From Macrostomum hystrix (taxonomy: Eukaryota > Platyhelminthes > Macrostomidae): a DNA stretch of 64,000 nucleotides. The notes beneath the pieces were generated by a model. That model saw only the letters and a list, made by a program, of their open reading frames with translations, searched no databases and was not told where the DNA came from. Shown here piece after piece: positions 1 to 10,901 of this stretch (its first letter is position 1; each line of letters opens with the position of its first letter). The stretch is from assembly GCA_950097015.1 (NCBI GenBank), contig CATNEN010000007.1, forward strand, positions 9,177,001 through 9,241,000, given 5' to 3'. Both the position numbers and the translations under genes were made by a program.

Positions 1-130
1 AATCAGTCAATCGATTGATCAACTAGCCGATTTGATAAAACGCTAAATTATTCACTCAATTTGCCGCCTTTTAATCAATGAGGCATTTTATCAATCAATG
101 AATCGATCAATCTATCGATTCAACCCGCAG

Positions 131-1862
131 GCCTATAATACCGGAATGTTCGGCTCCAGACACGTGTGGATTGTTTCCGGTTTCCGCATTTCCGCCGATC
201 TGTGGGCCGCGACTAGCGGCGACGGCGCCAGAAATTTCAGCTGCACTGAAGGCCGCTGCAACTGCAGCAGGCGGGAGCTTCTGGCTGCTGCTAACTCCAG
301 CCTCTATATTGACTTTGTGCGCTACTCCGAGCACAGCCGCCTGGTGAGCACCACAGACCTTTCGGTGGGGATGGGGGGAGTGGCTGAGTGTTTCCAATCT
401 ATTGAGGTTGTTTGGAGTGGTGGTTGTCAGGAGTGAGGAGGGTTTCTGGAGTGAGGAGGGTGTCTGGAGTGAGGAGGGTTTCTAGAGTGAGGATGGTGTC
501 TGGAGTGAGGTGGGTGTCTGGAGTGAAGTGGGTGTCAGGAGTGAAGTGGGTGTCAGGAGTGAGGAGGGTGTCTGGAGTGAGGTGGGTGTCTGGAGTGAGG
601 TGGGTGTCTGGAGTGAGTGGGTGTCTGGAGTGAGGTGGGTGTCTGGAATGAGTTGGGTGTCTGGAGTGAGGTGGGTGTCTGGAGTGAGGTGGGTGTCTGG
701 AGTGAGTGGGTGTCTGGAGTGAGGTGGGTGTCTGCAGTGAGGTGGGTGTCTGGGGTGAGGTGGGTGTCTGGAGTGAGGTGGGTGTCTGGAGTGAAGTGGG
801 TGTCTGGAGTGAATTTGGTGTCTGGAGTGAGGTGGGTTAGAGTGAGGTGGTGTTTAGATTCAGGCTGTTTCTGGAGTGATATGGTGAACCATAACATATT
901 GGTGATACATATTCTGTTCACCGGCTGCTTAGAAATGTATTTGATATTATTTGATAATATCAAAAATGATTTGATATTAGAAATGTATAGATGCGCATGC
1001 TTTCATTTCTGACGGTTAGATATTTCACATTTCTTTAGAATTCATTGATTCCTGCACAATGAAGGATTAAATATTAAGATTTGCTTCCGTCTTGAGAATT
1101 TAATTTTTTCAAGAACCGACCTGCGAAGCATCAATCGGTTGGTTTTTCCTAAATTTCTATGGCCAAAACCGTCCCGCAGCTGAGGGAATTGCCTCCAACA
1201 GCAGTGGCGGACAACCCGTTCAGTGCGTACGCCTTCGACAGCGTCCTGGCCGTGGCGGAGGCTGCTTCCGCTCTCCTGAGAGCGGCCGGACCAGAGGCGT
1301 CGGGGCCGTTTCTTAGAAATCTTAAATTCAAATCCGCGCTGGAAAAGACTAATTTCAGTGGCGTAACTGTGAGACTCCTGTTATCGTTATCTCTTTCTCT
1401 GGCGCTCCTTGCACTGGCACTTCCTCTGTGTTACTATGCAAACTAGTGCCAATCACGAGATTCTGAAACGCTAGCTCTAGCCATGCATTCTTTCAACACT
1501 GCAGGGCCCAGTGCATTTTAACAAAGGATCTCGGCTCGGATTGCTGGCTCTCTACCAGCTCACAGCTGACTTCTCAAACACCGGTGAGGTCGCGAGCTCA
1601 CTGAAGACTAGCCAGAAATGATTAAAAGGAAACATTTCCTATCGCACTGCTTGATTGACATTCTTCTTAATTACTTCCCACATCAGACAACTGACAGAAT
1701 TCTCAGCCCCGCAACTAATCTCCTTACTCATCAGCTGAGTTTCCTTCCGTTAATCCCTCGTGGCAGAGTTCCTGACCCGGCTGAATCTGCTGTCCAACTT
1801 TGACTGCCGCAACCGCGACTTTCTCAACGGAACCGCCTTGATCGACAGGATTGCTTGGCCAG
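131..1862 (+). CDS. GABBR2: GABA-B receptor exons coding the C-terminal half of the Venus-flytrap ligand domain
   Basis: Four exons (131-343, 1180-1368, 1505-1583, 1767-1862). The first begins after CCCGCAG with [18 protein letters not shown], aligning to the GABBR2 stretch where lobe 2 begins. [16 protein letters not shown] follows and then the donor GTGAGC. The second holds [14 protein letters not shown] and ends [11 protein letters not shown], the family's NETNFFGVTG region; the third starts [12 protein letters not shown]. The fourth is the stalk before TM1, ending IAWPG. Extracellular N-glycosylation sequons (NFS, NSS) are present. This half-domain helps close the bilobed module; in GABBR2 it does not bind GABA but contacts GABBR1 (family knowledge). 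Confidence 0.9.
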
Positions 1863-4800
1863 GTGAGCTGACAGACTCACTGACAGACACCCAGAACAGA
1901 CTGACAGACACCCAGAACAGACTGACAGACACCCAGAACAGACTGACAGACTGACAGACACCAAGAACAGACTGACAGACTGACAGACACTCAGAACAGT
2001 CTGACAGACACTCAGAACACACTGACAGACGGGCAGCATTAAACGCATGTCGCAGGCATGAGAGCAAGCTCCAATCCAACAATATTGAGCACAGCGGGCA
2101 GTCTCAAATCCGCGTGTTCCCGCGGCGACACTTGCAGAGCCGCCCTCCCGGCTCGCATTCAGCGGGCAATAATTTTTTCCTTCTTTGAGAACTCCGGACT
2201 CAGGAGGAGGGGGTGGGGATCGAATGGGAAAATATGCCGAGTAGGGGAAATAGAGACGATTGAGTGGCCCTCGGAGTCCCCGGGGTCCGCCTTGACGACC
2301 AGATCCGGGATGCGGTCTGGGATAATCAAATCGAGTCCCCGCCCGGTGAGGCTAATGCGACCGGACTTCGCGCGCGGGCTAATAAACGCGGAACGAGGCG
2401 GCCAGAATGAATGCGGGGGGTTGGGGGGACTCTTGCAATCCGGCCTGGCCGGGCAAGCGGATCGGAGAGGCGCCGCCAACTTCTGCGCCGCCGACGCCAC
2501 TTTGCAGGAGGCTCGCCGCCCCGGGACCGGACGGAGATCGAGAAGCGCCTGGTCACCCTGCAGCTGTGGCTGTTCGTGCTGTTCGCCTGCCTGGCCTGCC
2601 TGGGCGTGGCGCTGTCCCTGGCGCTCATGGCCGTTAACATCCGCTACAGGGGACACCGGTGAGGACTTCGGGGACTGGGACCTCCGTGATCCTCGGCTGC
2701 GGTTTACTGCGAATTTTTAATGCTCGTGAATGAATGAAATGTGGCTTTTGAAAACCAAATTGGGATCTTTGGGATTTAAATGTGTTTTTATATTGCATCG
2801 GCAACTTTGGGATGAAAATGCATATTTCGGGATCAAATAGGGAATTTTGGGATTTCGGGATTTCTGGATCAAATGTGGAATTACTGGATCAAATGGGGAA
2901 TTTCGGGATCAAATTGGGAATCTCGGGATCAAGTAGGAAATTTCGGGATCAAATAAGGAATTTCGGAATCAATTTAAGAACTTCGGAATCAAATTGGGAA
3001 TTTCGGGATCCAACTGTAAATCGATTGATGTGATTCTTCGAAGCCCCAGCGCCGTTCCTGGCCGAGAGCGGTGTCGCTGGCCGTTGCTCGGTGGAAGCTG
3101 GTCACAGCCCCCATTTGGCGCCAATCAACCAAAACCATTTTCTATGCAGGTGCAGTCACTCTCGGCCTCCCAGTTCGGTGTCTCACTCCCAACTCCACTT
3201 TGTCCCCAGTCCCATGTCGCTCGGCAAACCGAAAGCCGCGGATTCTTCAGAGAGTCCCGCAGTCCTCCAGCGATCGTGCCGAAGTGGCGAACTGGCGAGG
3301 CGAACCAGCCACCCACCCGATTCCCCTGCCGTCTCTGCCAGCCCTCGGCAATGTTCCCCTCCCTAGGGTGCGAAAACTCGGCCCGGTCCGCTTCTTTTGG
3401 AGGCTCGAGCGCGGCTGCCCAGACGAGATAAGCGCGCCCAGCAACGCCTCGCCTGTCATCCCACTTTCTGACTCCCCTCCGCAGTCCGCATTCGGGTGCA
3501 TTCGCACTTTGACGCTTTGTTTCCCACATGGAGCGCCAAATCCTCTGATCCGTTACCAATTTCCGAATCCCAGTCAACTTCTTTATTGACAAATCCCCTT
3601 CATACTATAGCTGCGAAAAATCACAGAGCGTGATTATCCCGAGTCGGACAAGACGCTCAATGGATTCCTCATAGTTTCTGGCATCGGCCAGCATGAAAAT
3701 TTCATGGCCGCAACAGAAGTGGTGCTTATTTAAAGTGCTTCATAAGCAAGTTGAGCGTTTTGATTTATCGGCAACATTGTGCGCAGAGCAGGATGGGATC
3801 CCGGCACCAGTTTGGCTGCGGACAAATATGCGAGAGAGGGTGGCACTAATTGATGGCCTCTATTTTTAGAAATTGCTTGCACTTGCAAAAGCAGACAAGA
3901 CAAGAGCAGAAATTGAGCAGCTGTTGCTGAAGTCATTGGGGGGAGCAAACTGTTGATGCTGGGATTGCTTGGACTGCTCAGCAGTCAAATCACAGCTCAG
4001 CTCATGCCAGGTTGAGCAGTTGATAACTAGCCGTATAATGGGCTGCCCCAGGCTTTGGCAAACTCATTCACGACACACACACAATGAGGGAATTAGGTGA
4101 AAGCACTTCACGGAGAGTTTCCGATTCCATTTTCCGAGTCGCTGAGCATGTTGCTGTCTTAGCAACAACAGTGGCAAAATAGCGGAGAACATATGAGCAG
4201 GCAGGAGTGGAGTTAGGCAAGAGGCCGAATGGCACAGATAACAGGCGTGATGGCTTTGGATGACAGCTCCGCGTCTGTGCTCAAATGGAGAATTTATATT
4301 AATGGGACAGCGAGATGGGAAGAAAGTAGGTCAGTTCAGAGTAATGGGGAAGGGGAGACTGGAGGATTGATGGGGAATGAGAGGGAGAGAGTCAGAGGCC
4401 GAATGAGGAGAGAAATAGGGAACAGGGAGAGAGGGAGAGGAATCGAAAGAAGAGCGCGGTTGGAAGAGTGAGAGAAGTAGAGAGGGACAGAGGGACAGAG
4501 GGGCAGAGGGGCAGAGGGACAGAGGGGCAGAGGGACAGAGGGACAGGGGGGCAGAGGGACAGAGGGGCAGAGGGACAGGGGGGCAGAGGGACAGAGGGAC
4601 AGGGGGGCAGAGGGACAGAGGGACAGGGGGGCAGAGGGACAGAGGGACAAGGGGGCAGAGGGACAGAGGGGCAGAGGGACATGGATAGAGGGAAAGAGGG
4701 ACAGAGGGACAGAGGGACAGAGGGGCAGAGGGACAGAGGGGCAGAGGGGCAGAGGGACAGAGGGGCAGAGGGGCAGAGGGACAGAGGGGCAGAGGGACAG

Positions 4801-7800
4801 AGGAACGGATATAGGGATTTAATCGCCTTTTAAACAATATTTGGAATATCAATCGATGCTGTCAGAACTCGCAGCAAACCGGGGAAGTTCTTCCAATGGT
4901 TCTTTCAATTCTTCCAAGGGCTTCTCCAATACGGAGCATTTTCGGTGGAGTTTCGAACTGGCAGAGTGAAGGCGCTAAGGCCACTTAGTCAGTTCCAGCC
5001 TAACGGAATGCGAGACCCAAGGGCTGGGTGGGAGGGAAAATATCACGGCTAAAAAATGCTTTCGCTGCACTTTTCCCTGGAGCCATCATCGTTCTCCTGT
5101 CTGTTGCTTTTGGCGGGAATTTTTGGTGCGGTAAAAGTGGAGAGGGATCGAGAGAACAGGTTGAGCTAACAGACTGGCCAAGGATGGGCAGCTCACATGG
5201 GATAACTGGCTGGAGAGGGGAAGAGCTTGCGCTGGGATGCCGGGGCGCGATGGTGGGTTTGAGGTGGCGTCTAATGGACCGATCTGTCTCTCATCTGTCT
5301 TGCTCTCAGACTGCAGCACCAGATTCTGCTGGGCTGGCCAGAGAGTCTCGAAATCAGCAGCCAGCGCTGGGACTCACGTGACGATTGAAACAGCCGCTGC
5401 CAGATTTCATGCCTGCTAGTAACGACTTCTACATGACTTTTCGAGTGGGATACCAGTGGGATGCGAGTGGGATGCGAGTCGGATGCGAGTGGGATACGAG
5501 TGGGATGCGAGTGGGATGCGAGTGGGATGCGAGTGGGATGCGAGTGGGATGCGAGTCGGATGCGAGTGGGATACGAGTGGGATGCGAGTGGGATGCGAGT
5601 GGGATGCGAGTGGGATGCGAGTGGGATGCGAGTGGGATGCGAGTGGGATGCGAGTGGGATGCGAGTGGGATGCGAGTGGGATGCGAGTGGGATGCGAGTG
5701 GGAAGTGGGATGCGAGTGGGATGCGAGTGGGATGCGAGTAAAAAGCAGTTTAGGATGCTCAAACAAACATTAATCTGTAGAATATGTTAAAGGTAAAGTA
5801 TGGGGCATGTTTGCAATGCCCAGGGTTAACGTGCGATGCGATGCTCATTGCAACGTAAGCAATCCGAAAAGTACATCGGACGATATGTAAAAAACGTCGC
5901 AATCAACACATCATGCCCAAACCTTCCGAACTGGATCCCGCAGGTACATCAAAATGTCCAGTCCGCAGATGAACAACCTGATTGTCCTTGGCTGCGCCAT
6001 GTGCTACCTGTCTGTGATATTCCTGGGCATGGACAGCGGCATTCTGGCCTCAAGACCCGCCCTGTTTGTCCACATCTGCTCAGTGAGTTGCTTGATTTAA
6101 TAATGAGGACAATGAGTGTGCCCCTTGGCCATTGTGAACAGCTATGCTCAAATCTCTGCGTCCATCTCACATTTCTTGCGAAATCGTTTCCAACACAAGA
6201 AAATTTTGCTCAACAACTCCGGCCCGCCAGTGAGAGCATCGATCGCGCCGAGAGTTTCAAATCCCACTCAGGAGCTCAGCTAGCCTTGTGACTCTGGCTG
6301 AGGTAGTCTGTGTGGCTGCGCTCCCAGCATTTTATCATTCCAAAATTTGCCTCTTTACAAATGTATTGAACCCGCCAGCTCAGATCCGCGCGATCTTCGT
6401 GCAGACACGCATTGGGTATCGGATCCCAGCCTACCTAGGTAGAATGTTGGCGAGTGCAGATTAGAGAAATAGGGGATTTTTATCCCATTCTCCATGGGGC
6501 CAAGGCTTTTGCCCAGTCAGTGGGAACCGGACCTGCCTTATTCGGCAACTATGAGGATCTCAGAGCTGCCCTCGGGACAAAACTGAGGGGAGAATCGAGA
6601 ATGGAACGGCATGACGGTCTTGTAGCGAGGGATTTTTTAGAGCGAGAGAGACGCAGACGAAAGCGCTTGTAAAATGAATTAATTTTTTGAGCAATTCTTC
6701 AATATATTTAGTGAAACATTTTTCACGCTCTACTCGCAGTAGATGAGTTCGAATTTTTGTCACTGATTTTTTCCGCGCCCAGACTCGCGCCTGGGTGCTG
6801 TCCATCGGCTTCACTCTGTCCTTTGGCGCCATGTTCAGCAAGACCTGGCGAGTGCACTGCATTTTCACCAACATCAGCATGAGCAAGAAGGTGAGCAGCT
6901 ACTCTATACCGGCTTCTTTTTGAGGAGGTTCATGCTGTTTGAAGAAAAAAACTATGATTCGTAAATCTGGCGATTGCAGATAATCAAGGACTACCAGCTC
7001 ATGCTCATTGTGGTTTTCCTATTGCTCATTGACATCGCAATCTTGCTGGCATGGATGATCAGCGACCCAATGTGGCGCGAGCGGGGCCGCCTCACCGTTC
7101 AGGTTGGACTTTAGGTCTTACGATTTCGCTAGTAAATTAGAAAAATGAAGGACTGAGTAGGTAACTTGGAACTGGAAAATGTGCCCTGCTTCATTTAGAC
7201 CTAAGTGCAAGTGCATAAGAAATTGAGTTCGCGAGTACCTTAGTTCGTGAGTACTTTAGTTCGTGAGTACTTTAGTTCGCGAGTACTTTAGTTCACGAGT
7301 ACATTAGTTCGCGAGTACTTTAGTCTGCGAGTACTTTATTTCGCGAGTACATTAGTTCGCGAGTACCTTATTTCGCGAGTACATTAGTTCGCGAGTACTT
7401 GAGTTCGCGAGTACTTTAGTTCATGAGTAATTTATTTCGCGAGTACTTTAGTTCGCGAGTACTTTATTTAGCGATTATCTTACTTTTAGACTTCGTGAGC
7501 ACCTTGGTTTGTGATTTTTGAAAAAAAACGGAAGGAATATATGTAGTCATTATCTCCTACAAAACTAACTTAACAAAATTTATCAAAACAATACGACCAC
7601 TTTATCCGCAGAAACTGAGCAACGATCGGGAATTGCACTTTTACCGCGAGGTATGCGACAGCCACCGGCTGACCCTGTGGCTAGGCCTGCTGTTCGCCTA
7701 CAAAGGTCTCCTCTTGGTGAGTGCTCAGGACAAAGTCCACACATTTGAAGGGCGCTCGTTTAATTATTCTCGTCGCCTCGCAGATCGTGGGCTGCTTCTT

Positions 7801-10800
7801 CGCTTGGGAGACTCGCCACGTAAGTATCCCGGCCCTCAATGACAGCAAGTACATCGGCATGTCTGTGTACAATGTGCTAGTTATGTGCATCGCGGGGGCT
7901 GCGGTCAGCTTCGCTCTGAAGGACAACAACTCGGCCTCCTTCATAATTTTGTCGACGCTGATCTTCTTCAGCACAACCATCACCCTGGGCCTGGTGTTCT
8001 TCCCTAAGGTAAGAAGGTGAATGTACCAGCCAATGAGCCATTAGTGCACACTGGGCTGGGAAGGGGGGCGCCAACCAATTAGCATCGAATACTGGTCAAT
8101 CAGTGTACACAAAGCTGGAAAATGAGGAGGGCGTCAACCAATAAGCATCGAATACTGGTCAATCAGTGTACACAAGGCTGGAAAATGAGGAGGGCGCCAA
8201 CCAATTAGCAACGAATACTGGTCAATCAGTGTACACAAGGCTGGAAAATGAGGAGGGCGTCAACCAATTAGCATCGAATACTGGTCAATCAGTGTACACA
8301 AGGCTGGAAAATGAGGAGGGCGCCAACCAATTAGCATCGAATACTGGTCAATCAGTGTACACAAGGCTGGAAAATGAGGAGGGCGCCAACCAATTAGCAT
8401 CGAATACTGGTCAATCAGTGTACACAAGGCTGGATTTTTATTTCAAACCCATCGAACTGAATTCCAGCTAATTGAGCTGCGCCGAGATCCCCACGGAGAG
8501 GAGAAGCGGGTGCGAGCGACCCTGCGCAAGGTGCCAAAGCGGCCGGTGGACCTGGAGGAGGACCAGTGCTCCATCGCTAGGCTCAACAAAATCGTTGAAG
8601 AGAATGAGCAGCTCCGGCTTAAGCTCGAGAAGGCAAATAATATATGCAGCTTATGAGAATACCTGACCCAAGGATACCTGACCCAAGGAAACCTGACCCA
8701 AGGATACCTGACCCAAGGATACCTGACCCAAGGATACCTGACCCAAGGAAACCTGACCCAAGGATACCTGACCCAAGGATACCTGACCCAAGGATACCTG
8801 ACCCAAGGATACCTGACCCAAGGATACCTGACCCAAGGATACCTGACCCAAGGATACCTGACCGAATGATACCTGACCCAAGGATACCTGACCCAAGGAT
8901 ACCTGACCCAAGGATACCTGACCCAAGGATACCTGACCCAAGGATACCTGACCCAAGGATACCTGAGGTAGTAACTCGTGATTTTCTGCAATATTACAGA
9001 AAATGGGCGAGATCCGCAGCCTTGAGGACGAACTTCGGGTCTACCGGCAGCAGGACTCCAGCAAGGCCAGCTCCTGCAGCAGCGACCGCGGCTTCAGCGA
9101 GGACCGGCCAGCTCGAGGAGTTCGATTTCTCACTGACGGTGAGTTCCGACTCGGGAGAGTTTGAGCATGCTCAAGGTTTATGCCTTCGACTGCCATGACC
9201 ACTCGGCTTGCAGAGCCGTCGGCAAAGCCTCCAGCGGAGCGCAGATCGGCAGCCCTCACGTCAGCCACTGTCAGTTTCCACCGGGAATCCTGCGAGGACG
9301 CCAAGTCGGCCGCGACGGCCGCATCGGCGACTGCGGCGACAACCGAGCTGGCCGATGAGCCGGACGATGAGCAGGCTGAAGAAGAACAGCAAGTCTGGGT
9401 TCGCCGACGTTCAGGGGACAGGTGAGGCGCAAACTCACAAGACGCCTGCATCTTTAGCGGCTTCAAAGCTCCTTGAATCTAACTCTCAATTGGCTCTTGA
9501 CACGAGTCAAAACATTCATTGGGTCACAGCCTCGACCTGCCTGACCCATTTCCTTCAGTGGGTCACAGCCTCGACCTGCCTGACCCATTTCCTTCAGTGG
9601 GTCTCAGCCTCGACCTGTCTGACTAATTTTTTGAGTGGGTCACCCTTCAACCAGCCTGACCAACCGTATCCAATCCAATTCTCTCCAACACTGAGCAATG
9701 TCCACTACAGCAAAATCTTCGGTTCTAAAGATATTTTCAGCTCCATAAGCCAATTATACTACTGCCGCCTACTCATTTCGGGTCAATCAGCGGCGGGCTC
9801 TGCAAACGCCTTGAGGGTGACAACGCTGGCTGCACAGCGGAGGAGGCTTTCGACAGAGACATCGCCGACCTGCAGGAGCGGCTGCTCTCCCAGTTGCCAA
9901 GGTAAACACCGCATTTTTAGTACCTTCAGCTACGCAGTCTTCTTGCTTATACTCTCAGAATCTTAAATGTTTATCGAGCCTATCTGAACTTTCGCTTGTT
10001 TAAACTTTGAGCACTGCCCTCATGTCCTCACAAAGAATTGAGTACAAATTGTTAGAGGTGCTATTTTTAGGAGACTTTTTGCTTTTTTAATCGCACGAAA
10101 TCTCGCTTTCCTCTGCATTGCGGACTGTTTGAGTAGACTCAAACTCACAGAATAGCCACAGTTTAGATTTTAATTCTCACTCCAGCTTTACAGTAGTTGA
10201 GAAAAATTTTCTATGACTTGCTAAACGGATGAATTCAGTTTTACTGGTTATGCATGCCGCGTCAGCTGATCTCACAGTGCAGTCAGCTGATCTCACAGTG
10301 CAGTCAGCTGATCTCACAGTGCAGTCAGCTGATCTCACAGTGCAGTCAGCTGATCTCCCAGTGCAGTCAGCTGATCTCACAGTGCAGTCAGCTGATCTCA
10401 CAGTGCAGTCAGCTGATCTCACAGTGCAGTCAGCTGATCTCCCAGTGCAGTCAGCTGATCTCACAGTGCAGTCAGCTGATCTCACAGTGCAGTCAGCTGA
10501 TCTCCCAGTGCAGTCAGCTGATCTCACAGTGCAGTCAGCTGATCTCACAGTGCAGTCAGTTGATCTCACAGTGCAGTCAGCTGATGCCCGCACCGTTTCT
10601 TTCTTTTTTCCGGATTTTACTGCATCATTTTATCAAATCTGTCTGCAGCCAGCTTTTTGAAAAGTAGATCGAGCTTTTCTAATTAAAACGGATGTCTTTT
10701 TGTAAAAACTAAATAGTAGGCATCAAGTATTCTAGTATTTTGTACTTAGCTTCTAGAGACTTGCCATAGGCCTGCTCCCAGTCTAGTTGCATCCAATAAA

Positions 10801-10858
10801 CCTGACTGACTTCACCTGTGCGGCATCCTAATACGAATTTGTCAGCTGTGATTTAGCC

Positions 10859-10901
<43 letters not shown>

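Larger units (their letters stand above)
2659..5943 (+). other. Longest GABBR2-like intron, 3.3 kb, with three separate repeat arrays
   Basis: The intron lies between TM1 and TM2 exons (donor GTGAGG, acceptor CCCGCAG). It holds arrays at 2790-3015, 4472-4805 and 5446-5740. Between them (3016-4471, 4806-5445, 5741-5943) I see no gene, RNA or mobile element; the open frames at 3071-3589 lack any recognisable protein signature. Confidence 0.8.

Noticed and set aside
8166-8471. 21-residue peptide repeat frame (63-bp unit) between receptor exons
   Set aside because: The flanking exons join in phase 0 without it and match GABBR2 continuously; the array is intronic.
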